DNA from: Theristus sp. LFF4_11
Taxonomy: Eukaryota > Nematoda > Chromadorea > Monhysterida > Xyalidae
DNA length: 64,000 nucleotides
Reading direction: 5' to 3'
Assembly: GCA_030248135.1 (NCBI GenBank)
Contig: JASANC010004600.1
Span: forward strand, 82,305-146,304
Shown piece after piece: positions 47,101 to 57,400 of the stretch. How positions within the stretch are numbered: the stretch's first letter is position 1; every line of letters starts with the position of its first letter. Below the pieces are notes generated by a model. It was given only the letters and a program-made list of their open reading frames with translations. It was not told the DNA's origin and did not search any database. The position numbers were made by a program, and so were the translations under genes.

Positions 47101-50100
47101 CAAAACCGTCTTTGAAAAAAGTTTGAACTTTTTTCTTTTTAAAAATCGGGTTGTAAAACGCGCATCGACATCGGCATTGCAAGTTGCACTTTGGATTCAA
47201 AACAAGTAAATTTCATTGAAACTGATACTCCATGTTTCATTTTCAAATTGATACTCCATGGTTATGAGCGATAATTTCAACGTAACGCACGATGGGCAAC
47301 TGGAAATTGTTGCTGCTCGAAACTTGACGAGCGACTGCGAAAGATGCAACAAAACCGTCTCTGAAAAAAGTTAGTTTTTTAATTGGGTCGAAATGGTATT
47401 TACCATTCATTTTCACTTTGCAAAATGTTTGGGTCATGTTGGGGTAAACGGGTGTAAAAGAAGCAATGACTGCAAAACGAAAATATAAACGTCACTTTTT
47501 TGTTTCTTCTTTTCATTTTCACTTTAGAAAAAGGCTTGGCTTATGTTAGGGTAACCAGGTAAAAGAAGCATTAGCTTTTTAAAACGGGTATTTTTTAATG
47601 AAAAAACGTTATTTTTTATATTTTTTATTCAATCTTACTTAATTTACAAAATGGCTTGACTTAGGTTAGGGTGAACGGGTAAAAATAGCAAAGTCATAAA
47701 CTTCGCATTTTCACTTTGCAGAAAAGGCTTGGCTTAGGTAAACGGGTAAACATTAGCTTTTTAAAACGGGTAATTGAAAAGAACGTTGTTTTTTTATGTT
47801 TTTTCAATCTTACTTCACATACAAAAAGGCTTGACTTAGGTTAGGGTGAACGTGGAAAAATAGCAAAATCATAAACTTCGCATTTTCACTTTACAGTAAA
47901 CGGGTAAACATTAGCTTTTTAAAACGGGTAATTGAAAAGAACGTTGTTTTTTTATGTTTTTGTCAGTCTTACTTCACATACAAAAAGGCTTGACTTAGGT
48001 TAGGGTGAACGTGGAAAAATAGCAAAATCATAAACTTCGCATTTTCACTTTACAAAAAAGGCTTGGCTTAGGTAAACGGGTAAAAAAGCATTAGCTTTTT
48101 AAAACGGGTAAATGAAAAAACGTTTGTTTTAATATTTTTTATTCAATTTTACTTCACTTACAAAAAAGCTTGCCTTCGGTTAGGGTAAACGGGTAAAAAT
48201 GACAAAATCATAAACTTCGCATTTTTTATTTATTAATACATTAAAAAATATTGTATTGTAGACGACTTCACGGCAGCTCAAGGTAAATTTTCTTCAGGGT
48301 TATTATTCAGTAAACGTTACTGTTTTTCCTTTCTAAGTCAATGCCACTTCATCAAAAATGCTTGGCATTGATTAAGCCTCATACGCTCGGGTCATTTGGC
48401 TAGTCTACTACTACTAAATTTACAATTTGTCTGTGTGTGGCACTTTTTTGCAATTTGAATTGGCGCCCTTTTTTGCTACTTAAGAAAACTCCATCTCAAT
48501 TTCCTTAACCTATTTTTAATTAATGTCAGTTGAGATTGTTTTCTCAAAACGTCGCTCTTCATAGCTGGAGTCATCATGATACTCTTTGGACAACAGAGAC
48601 AGTTCAGCGCAGCATAGGCAAATGGAAGCGTGGCTGATCAAAACTTGATGATCGACTGGGAAAGATGTAACAAAACCGTCATTGAAAAAAGTTTGAACTT
48701 TTTTGTTTTTAAAAATCGGGTTGCAAAACGCACATCGACATCGGCATTGCAAGTTGCACTTTGGATTCAAAACAAGTAAATTTCATTGAAATTGATACTC
48801 CATGTTTCATTTTCAAATTGATACTCCATGGTTATGAGCGATAATTTCAACGTAACGCACGATGGGAAACTGGCAATTGTTGCTGCTCAAAACTTGACGA
48901 GCGACTGCGAAAGATGTAACAAAACCGTCTCTGAAAAAAAGTTAGTTTTTCAATTGGGTCGAAATGGTATTTACCATTCATTTTCACTTTGCAAAATGTT
49001 TGGGTCATGTTGGGGTAAACGGGTAAAAAGAAGCAATGACTGCAAAACGAAATTATAAACGTCATTTTTTTGTTTCTTCTATTCATTTTCACTTTCGAAA
49101 AAAGGCCTGGCTTATGTTAGGGTAACCGGGTAAAAGAAGCATTAGCTTTTTAAAACGGGTATTTTTTAATAAAAAAACGTTAATTTTTATATTTTTTATT
49201 CAATCTTACTTCACATACAAAAAGGCTTGACTTAGGTTTGGGTGAACGGGTAAAAATAGCAAAATCATAAACTTCGCATTTTCACTTTGCAAAAAAGGCT
49301 TGGCTTAGGTAAACGGGTAAAAAAGCATTAGCTTTTTAAAATGGGTAATTGAAAAAACGTTAGTTTTTATATTTTTTATTCAATTTTACTTCACTTACAA
49401 AAAGGCTTGCCTTAGGTTACGGTGAACGGGTAAAAATAGCAAAATCATAAACTTCGCATTTTTTACCTATTTATTTAAATACATTAAAAAATATTGTATT
49501 GTAGGCGGCTTCACGGCAGCACAAGGTAAATTTTCTTCAGATTGGTTATTCAGTAAACGTTACTGTTTTTTTCTTTTTAATTCAATGCCACTTCACCAAA
49601 AAGGCTTGGCATTGATTAAGCCACATACGCTCGGGTCAATTGGCTAGTAGACATAAACGTTTGCTTGAGCGTCCAGCGCTCCAATACTCGCCTGCATATA
49701 CTGGCCACGGCACAGTTTGTTCAAAACATATACGAATCGGATCCGTTAAAAACAATCAGACAATTTATCCACACGTCAGACACGATCGGCTTGCATCGTA
49801 TGCGGAATCCGTCCGACGGCGACGTCGCCGTCTCGTTGCACGTCTACATTCCGGCGTTCGAGAAGTGTCACACGTTTGACGAGCAGAACAAGACCGTGTC
49901 GACTGTTCGTTTCACGTTTCACTCGCGGTTTGGCGCGCTGGCCTCAACAACTCCGTCAAAACGAGTGGCAGCGGTGAGTTATCGAGATTAAACGTGTCGT
50001 AGTATCTTTCTTTTAAATTCTTAATAAACGTGCCCCAACATACACGTATTCTCTGTTTCACGACCTGCGCGGCAATTTCAAATATCAGCATGATTGAACA

Positions 50101-50485
50101 CACGACCAAGACGGCTGATTTGTGCAATAAAATTAAAAAAAAAGATAAAAACTGACCAGAATATTTTTTACATGAAATGAAATTCTTTTTATTCATATTT
50201 GGACCACATACATTGGACCAGGGCGCGAAACAGTGCGTTCGGTGTTCAGTTGCGCGGCTTTCCCAAACATCATTGAACATTACATTGAACATCATTGAAC
50301 ATGAAAAGATAATATAAACAACGTTCACGCGTGGCCAGTCACATTTGCTACTTGCATTTGCAGCAATTTTTAAAGCTTTTTTCCTTTTTTATTTCTAACA
50401 AACAACACAGACCCCGAGCACTGGCAACACCGAGGACGTCGCGAGTTCATCGAGTAACGAGAGCATGGATAGAAGTACTGGATGA
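35174..50485 (+). CDS. Cysteine dioxygenase
   Basis: Oxidises cysteine to cysteine sulfinate in the cytosol, the first step of cysteine catabolism. Exons 35174-35251, 35521-35594, 35653-35733, 36051-36208, 49780-49973 and 50411-50485 join in exact phase to 219 aa (mammalian CDO1 about 200). Visible: start [31 protein letters not shown] with the substrate-binding Arg; [16 protein letters not shown] with two Fe-ligand His and the Cys of the Cys-Tyr cofactor; AYIN|DTIGLHR across the exon 4-5 join with the third Fe-ligand His; AVSLHVYIP with the cofactor Tyr. WGPRMRSS replaces the usual WGEGHGSS. The C-terminus adds a ~30-residue Ser/Thr-rich tail. Intron 1 has a MITE-2; intron 4 (36209-49779) is 13.6 kb of transposons. 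All catalytic residues are intact. Confidence 0.96.
35260..35435. mobile_element. MITE-2 in intron 1 of cysteine dioxygenase
   Basis: TA then CAGTTGAACTCTAAATTATA at the left; GGTGATCAC-type centre (TTATGTGATCACCAACC); right end TAGAGTTCGACTAC. Begins only about eight bases after the exon 1 donor. Confidence 0.8.
36299..36780. mobile_element. Two MITE-1 copies in tandem
   Basis: The first (36299-36562) is full length with GTATGGCCGATTAAACATGG at its start and TTATTCGGCCATAC near its end. The second (about 36566-36780) lacks its left end and closes TTATTTATTCGGCCAGACCG before TA. Both lie in intron 4 of cysteine dioxygenase. Confidence 0.8.
36815..38320 (+). mobile_element. Helitron B, non-autonomous
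   Basis: Starts with A then a TCTATC repeat running into TCTATTATACTAA (36838). Ends with the hairpin CCGTGCCGTAGGCACGG and GTCAATTGGCTAG (38320), followed by T. No Rep/helicase gene; internal runs of CTTGGCT, AGGTTAGG and GGGTAAA are Helitron subrepeats. It is followed with no gap by Helitron C. Confidence 0.85.
38321..39726 (+). mobile_element. Helitron C, non-autonomous
   Basis: Begins TTATACTAAAAATGC immediately after the CTAG of Helitron B and ends GGGTCAATTGGCTAG at 39726, where Helitron D begins. Its 3' end has a weaker stem (GGCTT..AAGCC) than Helitron B. Contains five or so ~110-120 bp subrepeats with GGCTTAGGT and GGGTAAAA. Nearly identical to Helitron G at 48404. Confidence 0.85.
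42060..42219. other. Degraded G-rich stretch, probable base-call artefact
   Basis: Where Helitron E should continue, the sequence turns into long G and A runs. It still tracks the expected text in outline: CAGTTTTTTTTGGGGGGGGC stands where other copies have CAGTTCTTTTTGATCGAG. The abrupt quality drop beside an LTR suggests consensus error rather than biology. Confidence 0.55.
42221..42413 (+). repeat. 5' LTR
   Basis: Starts near TTGGCGTGGTCGTATACG and ends GGCGCGTCAAAC. Contains GTTCAGTTTAGTTCAGTTTAG and a CGAATAAAC polyadenylation-type signal near the end. The exact first base is uncertain by one or two. Confidence 0.88.
42414..42432 (+). promoter_or_regulatory. Primer-binding site, tRNA-Trp-like
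   Basis: TGGTGAGCCCGACGTGATC begins at the LTR edge. Its complement ends in CCA and matches the T-arm/acceptor pattern ATCACGTCGGG-TCACCA of animal tRNA-Trp except for one base. tRNA-Trp priming is known from the CsRn1 group of Ty3 elements; the identity here is an inference. Confidence 0.55.
42462..46535 (+). CDS. Gag-protease-RT polyprotein with RNase H/IN deletion
   Basis: 1357 residues with no internal stop. Residues ~45-120 and ~225-300 are diverged copies of one helical domain (…[13 protein letters not shown]… and …[13 protein letters not shown]…). A capsid-like region follows (~535-710), then a basic Arg/Gly/Asn-rich stretch instead of a CCHC knuckle. Protease has D848-T-G-S. The reverse transcriptase spans ~1100-1278 with the catalytic YLDD at 1236-1239 and [15 protein letters not shown]. 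After KCTFFQ the frame passes straight into an integrase C-terminal tail ([12 protein letters not shown]). The rest of RT, RNase H and the integrase core are missing, so it cannot integrate on its own. ATG at 42462 is the first in frame; ATG at 42567 is an alternative. Confidence 0.92.
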   Translation: MVIITLDTKRGWLLFCSVLCVVFCEHRELTSSSAAMSAHSRASSSSERTAEDVKSCKLNQKQLAAQVQSCFVSDNRDALLRLASTLRETTKLHPQMQYGMKCKLGHVGKLSTEDLAAKLSLFLNEYFQYKPFLELSQNWCQPNGRVQQAGEEGESQSNASNADVSVTAESPTVPSELESGDGPCVSRLQSETGVLSAKKSHGGSHANSVLSRESVVQDKVDQVQATQFLCNYGRSGDRQAMLHLCHSLRNGTKVNKELHDIVTRKLSKTRALSNAELMNRIFAVFVDYFECYDYLTLPFRVGDSSVSEIGDTDDAQPAMQSQERPMPKQSLKESESVGMSVKSGHSKSASAQQKNNKKQRAVQSSSVLTQETSDNECEQKVFRAKQKRQKRPSVTKKMHENTARHESADADWKTMNNSAGKARPTQEDERVKKSDNGDLHTDLKMFMTMMQQQMQLQSEAQMVTLKELLRKSDERFDQIKSEVAEIKQTIFQKDDSCEHSDSGNEHDDRSEVKVDPSDSLNAVMYCDPLTLLQNKWERYGPNQTIQFRAWMDSLQTRLRMAKMGKFFDDDLAVQHIRACLTDDAKHVFDQQPNSVRKSLNETIAYLERSYGPRNELIFAHKDFHLARREQNETARDFANRLETLYQKTGAPPCDVNGRYDTEHEHLMSRLFIEHLNNTDWSNKANTKYVAGKSFREIVDYIVELEESMSVSRFNGQSYYNSGSRGSARGKRGRGGVYKSNYWRNNFGAGNGYQQQYQNRNNNYQSRRGSNHGHWNNWHGNNSSQSGSYGQNQSRPNNAQQSQGANNNAQKKVGLMKNGSSAKGADQAQDGDYETPMLNGRVVKYYCVDTGSDAMLLTQRYARECGLKIERNHNKSINLSAANGTPMRVLGTCYATLCVDGQTIENCEFLVTDAMQGEVDLVIGRNKLRQIAVSVITGSGKPLRLMKNRQTESDNPPFVRRIRKHCPVLPDDERVRIMFVDKDANARFQLEVPIEESNGEDTEWMDVQSVNQSVEHEKKEELIDVLKIGNLTAEETESVKHLLQSKERAFSTSYVPGKCQNVDNVGKATVEHTIDVGDNPPFREKPRRIELNLRSVVEDMCCELLENKFIRESNSPYASAIVLVKKKEGSWRFCVDFRRLNSITRADAYPLPRIDDMIDSLRDARYFTSLDVKCGYYNIPMAEKDIEKTAFLAFHQGSWKLFEWLRMPFGLTGAPATFQRFMNSQLREHIGKRCRVYLDDVLVYSRSFKEHLNDVSMVIDAMVDAGLRLNQIKCTFFQSVNRQWYNRTADEYRVGELVWVKDATNRDSRKSKLHPTHPLKGTFFELLKPSSAKIRLESGKVIVRRLADLRERGKKTTN
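46697..46889 (+). repeat. 3' LTR
   Basis: Same sequence as the 5' LTR wherever compared by eye, from TTGGCGTGGTCG to GTCAAAC, directly after the purine tract GGGGGAGGAG. The Helitron E sequence TTAAATAGCAAAATTGG follows. Confidence 0.88.
48404..49647 (+). mobile_element. Helitron G, non-autonomous
   Basis: Starts TCTACTACTACTAAATTTAC right after CTAG of Helitron D and ends GGGTCAATTGGCTAG at 49647, followed by T. Near-identical to Helitron C over its first ~600 bp. Ends 132 bp before exon 5 of cysteine dioxygenase. Confidence 0.85.
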
Positions 50486-51475
50486 AAATTGTTGAAGACC
50501 GATTTTTATTGGTGATTTACTCGGTGTTTTATAATTAATTGACTTTGTTTTCCTTCGATTTGTTATATGTAAGGGACAAGGGTAGTCCTGTATGTCTTTT
50601 GTTTATACTCGAGCATAAGACCTGTTTTAAGACCCAACGAAAAAATGGTATTAAGCTATTTTTTAACACTGAAAAGTACTGTACATAAAAAGCTTGCGAT
50701 GGAACTGGATGCGCTGGGAATACACGAATTATGAGACAACGTGATATTCTACGTTACGTTCTGTTGATGTATTTAACAAAACACATAACCGGTTCGCTAC
50801 TTTTTGTTAATTGGCTTATGCCTGCATCCGCTGTCCGCTTCGCTCGCGAATGGGCATGATACAACGTATTTGTTTTAATTTTTGTTTTAAGATATTTTTA
50901 AATGTTTTAATTAAAATGTTGCAATAAAATGGTGACAATGATAGCGACAAAACTTAAGAACGCAAACCAGAACACGTTAATCAATCAGTATTGAATCGCG
51001 TGATATCAATGCGAATATTGAAACAGAAACGTTTCTGGTTTGTAAACGCGTTGAACAAAAGGAAAGTTCTTGCAAACTTGATTGATCTTGAACGACGATT
51101 ATCTTTTTAAAACCTGATGATAACAACAACAATAGCCAGCAACGCCTTATGATTCATTGATTACATGACTGATTGATTACTGATTACATTGACAGCTGCC
51201 TAATTTTGCAAAGTTGATTTTAAACTACGCCCGAGTACGAATGCACGTCTTGTACAAAACAATATCACACAAAATTTGTTTCAAATTTTGTTTTATTAAC
51301 ATGTTTCTATTAGCTATATTTTAGACAGCAACAATAAAAACACAAAAACTTACATAAACCTGCATGTTTTTCATTCATTTTGAAATTGATTACATTGACA
51401 TAAAAAACATGCAGGTTGATGACATAAAAAATTGATGACTGATGACATCTTCCGTGAACTGTTTCGATCGTTCGT
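50486..51475. other. Intergenic, tail-to-tail genes
   Basis: Separates the 3' end of cysteine dioxygenase from the 3' end of the leftward astacin gene. AT-rich, with several AATAAA-like signals (AATAAAAT near 50922, CAATAAAAAC near 51330) that could serve either 3' UTR. No gene or repeat array seen. Confidence 0.5.
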
Positions 51476-54400
51476 TCAAACTCGGACATGCACTTTATTG
51501 GTACGTCGGCGGCCTGAAATTGCGACCGAAAAACAAATTTGCATTTTTATATAAACTCTTTCCACATGACACACGAAAACAGCCATGTTAGCTGGTGTCT
51601 GCTCACCGCTAACGTTGCATGAGCAATATTCGCTTTGTGTGCCAAACATCGTGTTGCCGTATGCTCCACAGTCGCATCGGTCGACGCACCGCTTGCCTTG
51701 GTACTCTTCCAAAAGGTAGCTCATTTCGCCGCAGCAGTTCGAGCATCCTATGAACAGAGGTCAAAAGCAATCTGTCTGTTTGTTAATATACTCATACGTT
51801 AATATACATTGTACATGTATATACCGGTAATACATATGTTGTATCTTTTATTCTGGCCCCGAGATACAAATGCGCGCAAAGATAGGTAAACAAACAGTTT
51901 CCTGTATGACACGGAAATTCCAAATTGGTACGGTGATCCACGTCTGCTAAATAGGGACCGGGTCACTTAGGCTATTTTGAATTGCGGTCAGACGCGTTCG
52001 GAAAAAACTTGACTTCGACCAACCTCCTCCTCCCTCCCCTCCTTTCCAGCCGCCGCCATTTCCGCCCTCTTGGCAGTTGTATAGTTGTCGCAACTCCTGG
52101 AACGTTTCGATCACGTCAAACTGAACACAACTCGTTCAAACCCGTCACTTTTTTGCAGAATACACAGCACAGATACAGTATATGCAGAATAACTGTTGAA
52201 TTTAAGCACCCAATTTGTAGCGTTTTGATGGAACCAAAATCAATTCAAAACACTATTCTGCAAAAATAGTAACACGTTTAAACAAACATATTGCACACAA
52301 ATAGTTTCGATTATTATTATTTCACAGGTTAATTGAGCTTGTCCTTGTACAGCCTCATATTTGCTCTGCTATTTTACAGGGTGGGTGGTCCATAGTTGTG
52401 GTACGAGTACAACGTTTGTTGTTGTTTGTTAACGAGTCAAAAGATCGTGATTGAAACTTTAACAAGAAGGTTTAACTTGAACGAGAAGTTTTAACGAGTA
52501 ATAACAAGCGACTTCACTGTATGCCTGAGGAAAAACTTGCTTGTTTTCGCTAGAGTGATTTAAAAAAATCCTCGCTTTATAGCACGCCAACAAACAATTG
52601 CCAAGATGTGTCGGCTGTTCGCTAACGCACACTAATTTTCATTTGACTGCCTGCTGTTGTGTGTGTCTGTTCTGCGGACACGTGACCAATGCTGCCACTT
52701 GCCAGTCCAATAGCGCGAGTGTCGTGTGACACACCCGGTGTGTGTCCTATGGCATCAACCACAAGCCCTTATCGGAAAAGCAAATACGACCGCTAAACTG
52801 TCCTCATACGGCCTCGTATGTACCCCACACTTCGTCGCACTTCGAAGTAGTCTGGTGACCACTAAAAACTAGGTGCTTATGTGTTTTTTTAAGAATCAGT
52901 GTACAACTAAACTTTAAATTATAGGGAATCAGCTGATTGGTTGGTGGTGCCGTGATGCATGTTGTCTTAGAACGACAGATTCCGACAGAAGACGCTCCAC
53001 AGCAATGCCTGCACAGAAAGCATGCATCACGTGACCACCAACCAATCAGCTGATTCCCTATAATTTAGAGTTCGACTGTAAATGTGACTCTTGCAGTAAG
53101 TACCAGCCACAAAATACAAGCCACTCAGTTTTCCCGATCTAGCTCCAACGAAACATAAAAGAACAAAACTGAGGCGGCAAAGTCATGCCGCGTGCTGCTT
53201 GTGTTACGCACTACGTTACTGACTACATGACACACAATACTACTTTACTACCCATTACTTTACCACATAATACACAATACTACTTTACTACATGCTGCTT
53301 TACCACATAATACACAATACTACTTTACTACACACTATTTTACCACATAATACACAACACTACTCTAGTACACACTACTTTACCACAATCATGCGGATGC
53401 GCGAGCGAGCGTAGCGAGCGGAGAGCGCATCACGCATAATATGAGCCGTTATCCCCTCGCGCGCTTTTTTCAAATTTGCTCGCTGCGTCCTGCGAGCATA
53501 GTATAAGCCACAAACTTGGTTCCGTGCACACGAAACGAACACCCAAAGTTGTGCTTGGAGCCGCGAAAAAATTTTTATCCGACTACTTTTCATACGCTGT
53601 AGACACGAAAAACCTATTCTGAAAACAGTGTTACTTCTTTCCCTTTGTCCTTTTTTTTCAGCTATGTAATCAACATGTGTTCGCCCTTTCAATTTTTGCC
53701 TGCGACACTTTCACAGTCGAACAAAAATGTTCCCTGGGGTAATTCCACCCGGAGATTTTGAAAATTGAGTTAATTTTTTACCCCGACCCTGTTTTTGGGT
53801 AAAAATTGGGCATTTTTAATTGTTCGGAGGGTTTTCACCTGGTTTTAAGTGTTCGCCCTTTCAATTTTTAGCTGGGACACTTTCACAGTTGAACAAAAAT
53901 GTTTCCTAAGGTAATTTCATCCGTATTTTTTGAAAATTTAGTTATTTTTTTTGCCCGGGCACTTTTTTGAGTCAAAATTGTGCATTCTTTGAAAGTTCGT
54001 AGCATTTTGACTGGGTATCAGTTTTTCACTCTTACAAATTTTGTCTGAGCTGCGAAAAATAGAAGGAAAAAAGTCTAGTCCGTAGTAATTCAATGCGCTG
54101 ATCACGGATTTTGGGTTAGTTTTCTTACGTGAGCAACTCTAGATGCTGAATCGTGACGATTTCGGGCGAATCGGCCGTCGAAATTGGCGAAATCGGTCCA
54201 GAAACGAAAAACAAGAAAAGATTGTTTTCCAGGGTAATTCAATGCGCTGATCACGGATTTTGGGTTAGTTTTCTTACGTGAGCAACTCTAGATACCGAAT
54301 CGTGACGATTTCGGGCGAATCGGCCGTCGAAATTGGCGAAATCGGTCCAGAAACGAAAAACAAGAAAAGGGTGTTTTCCAGGGTAATTCAATGCGCTGAT

Positions 54401-57400
54401 TACGGATTTTGGGTTAGTTTTCTTACGTGAGCAACTCTAGATACTGAATCGTGACGATTTCGGGCGAATCGGCCGTGGAAATTGGCGAAATCGGCCCAGA
54501 AACGAAAAATAAGAAAAGGATGTTTTCCAGGGTAATTCAATGCGCTGATCACGGATTTTGTGTTAGTTTTTTTATGTGAGCAACTCTAGATACTGAATCG
54601 TGACGATTTCGGGCGAATCGGCCGTGGAAATTGGCGAAATTGGTCCAGAAATGAAAAACAAAAAAACGGTGTTTTCCATGGTTATTAAATACACTGATCA
54701 CGGATTTTGTGATAGTTTTTTCATGTGAGCAACTCTAGATACCGAATCGTGACGATTTCGGGCGAATCGGCCGTGGAATTTAGTGAAACCGGTCCAGAAA
54801 TGAAAAACAAGAAGTCGGTGTTTTCTATGGTAATTCATTGCGCCGATCACGGCTTTTGGGTCAGTTTTCTTATGTGAGCAATTTCTAGGTACTGAATCGT
54901 GACGATTTTGGGCGAATCGGCCGTAGAAATAGCATAGACGAAATTGGCCTAAAAACGAAAAATGAAAAACCTGAGTTGTGTGCCCAACGTATTGTGATTT
55001 TGGTCCGACCTTCGGGGCTTATGTAAAAGTCAGAATATTATCTAAAAATGCGGGAGACGCATATAAAAGGAGGAATATGGCCTTGTGTAAGCAGTGAAAG
55101 ACTTGGCTCGACAACCTTTTCAAGTCTCTGATGTGGTACACACGGATACAAGTACATAAGAGTCATATTTTTGCGCCGTTTATTTTTTATTTAGATTGCA
55201 AGTGGCAACCCTCGTACATTGTAGACAAATGAAACTTTCACATTTGCCTTTTTCTAGCATTTAGCGACCTCTAAAACCACTAAAATGACGATCAGACTTT
55301 AGATCGCTGACACTGGTTTGCACAAAGTGTATCGCAGAGGCATTGGGAACGCAAGGTCTCCTTCTGTGGCAGTGACTCACCGGTTTATCCTGGCACAAGA
55401 GTTTGGTAAAAAGGGTGAAAATCAACGGAAGACAACACTTTTTGCACTGGTGCTGCTGTATGCACAGCGGTGCGTACGTTAGCAACAACGATAAAGCTAC
55501 ATGCAGCAATGTTTTGCAATCTCTGATGTTTCTGTTTTTTGCACAGAATTTACAGTATAGCCGATTAAACATGGCAGCTTTTTTCAGGGTGCAAGGAGCG
55601 CGCGAATTTTGAATAAAAGAGAAAGAAGTTCAGAAATGTTAAAAAATTGTATGCCAAATTTGACGCGTTTTTTAAGCTAATGGATTATCCGTATTATTCT
55701 GTTTATTCTTTCTCCCTTGCACACATGATTGGAAATTATGTTGGCATTTTTGAAAAAGACAACTCCTAGTCAGCGACTAATCCCGCCTTGACGGACTGCC
55801 TCATTTATTCGGCCATGCTGTTCAGAATTTCGCACATGATGTGATTTTAGACTAAACTGAAGAGGACAATTGAAAAATATCTAGATAACTTCAAAATTTT
55901 TACGCTTTTCAACAAGCTTGTAAACAACAAACGCGGCGCAAAAATATGACTCTTATGTACTTGTATCCGTGTGTACCACATCAGAGACTTGAAAAGGTTG
56001 TCGAGCCAAGTCTTTCACTGCTTACACAAGGCCATATTCCTCCTTTTATATGCGTCTCCCGCATTTTTAGATAATACTACTTTGCACGAGAAAATTAGTC
56101 AAAGTGCTTCGGAGCCTCAACTGGCGCTTGATGATTTATGGCTGGCACTGAATGAAAGCGTGTACTGTGCGTGTTTACTTTCATGTCCGTCTCAGTCGGT
56201 CGCTGTCGGTTGCCAATTTTATCGCCGCCTGGTTTCAACGCCTGAATCGTTGGTCTGCCGTTGTTGCTAAAGTAGTACGTGCCATAGTGCATCACGGAGG
56301 CATAGTCGTACTCGGTGCCACCGTGAGTGATTTTCGTCTGGTCGTATTTTTGGAAGTTGCCTGAAACGCGAAAAAAAACGCAAATATTTCTGGAAATTAC
56401 GGGGGAATGCCGTTTTTTAGACAACGTCATCTAGACTGAGATTTTTTGAAACTCTTAACACGACAAAATTCCAGCTCTTTGATTGTAATCGTTTTTCAGT
56501 ATTTTCGAATTTTTTCGTAAAATTTTTGATTGCGCGCTCATTCCTTTCCCAAATTTGTGGACGACGTCATCGTCTTTGTTGTTGTTTTAGTTGTCTTCGA
56601 TGTGTCAAAAAATTGAAATTTTTGGCCTTTCGCTCTTGGGACGACACTCCGCCCCTTTTTACGTAGAACGGGGTTGGTATTGTATGCGGTATTCTGATTT
56701 TTTTGAATGCGATGATTGATTGATTTTTGATGATCGCTAAAAAATTTGTTGTTATAAATTTTTTAAACCTTTTTTCTTATTTATTTCATTAACCTTTTGC
56801 GCGGTCGTTGATGTTGTCGTAGTTGATCTTGACGTACTCGTCGCGGTCGGAGCGCGCTTGTTCGTGGTGGAAGCCAAAGGCGTGTAGCAGCTCATGCGCA
56901 ATTACGCCCGGCTTATCGAGGCAGCCGGGCGACGAAATCGACACCGACTGAGAATTGCCTCGGATATCTGGGTGTATGAAATTATCGTTTCAGAAAGTTT
57001 GTAACAGGCACAAAAGTGCCACGCTCTGGGAAAGGCCGCAAAGTTAAACAAATTTCGAGTCGAAGCGACGGCGCCCCGCAAATTGGAATTTGCCGCGTAA
57101 TTTTTGAAACGTTTTCCTATCGCTACGCTGCGTGCAATAAACGCATCGAGTTTCAAACAAAAAGAAAGGATAATACCAAGTTCTAACTTGATGAAAGTAA
57201 GTCGGGTGTGTGAATAAGAAATGAAATTATGTAGTCGAAAATTCAGCTGCAACCTTAGGGACGGTAACAAAACCGTTTACTTCGCTCAAAAAAGCTGCTG
57301 ACCATGCTGATGAACAGCCATAAGGCACGTCAGCATCTTGCGTCTGTGCTTGCAGTGACGTTCTTTTGAATCACTAGCTTCTTCACCCTGTCCTGTTTTT

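Larger units (their letters stand above)
39727..48403 (+). mobile_element. Helitron D, split by a reverse Helitron
   Basis: Begins TCTATTATACTAA at 39727, directly after CTAG of Helitron C. It runs to about 39893 (CTCTTCATA), resumes at about 46992 (GCTGAAGTCATCATG) and ends GGGTCATTTGGCTAG at 48403. In Helitrons C and G the same site reads CTTCATAGCTGGAGTC without interruption, which proves the split. Confidence 0.85.

Noticed and set aside
38428..49058. Repeated 76-84 aa frames in the Helitrons as genes
   Set aside because: They recur only because the Helitron copies are near-identical; no domain, no splice context and opposite-strand overlap.
39120..49430. Telomere-like TTAGGTTAGGG motifs
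   Set aside because: They occur once per ~110-130 bp subrepeat inside Helitrons, not as a head-to-tail hexamer array.
55261..55572. Cys-rich minus-strand frame as an astacin exon
   Set aside because: It lies inside the TIR element 55036-56077 and partly in a MITE; the exon at 52009-52096 joins exon 56179-56360 in phase without it.
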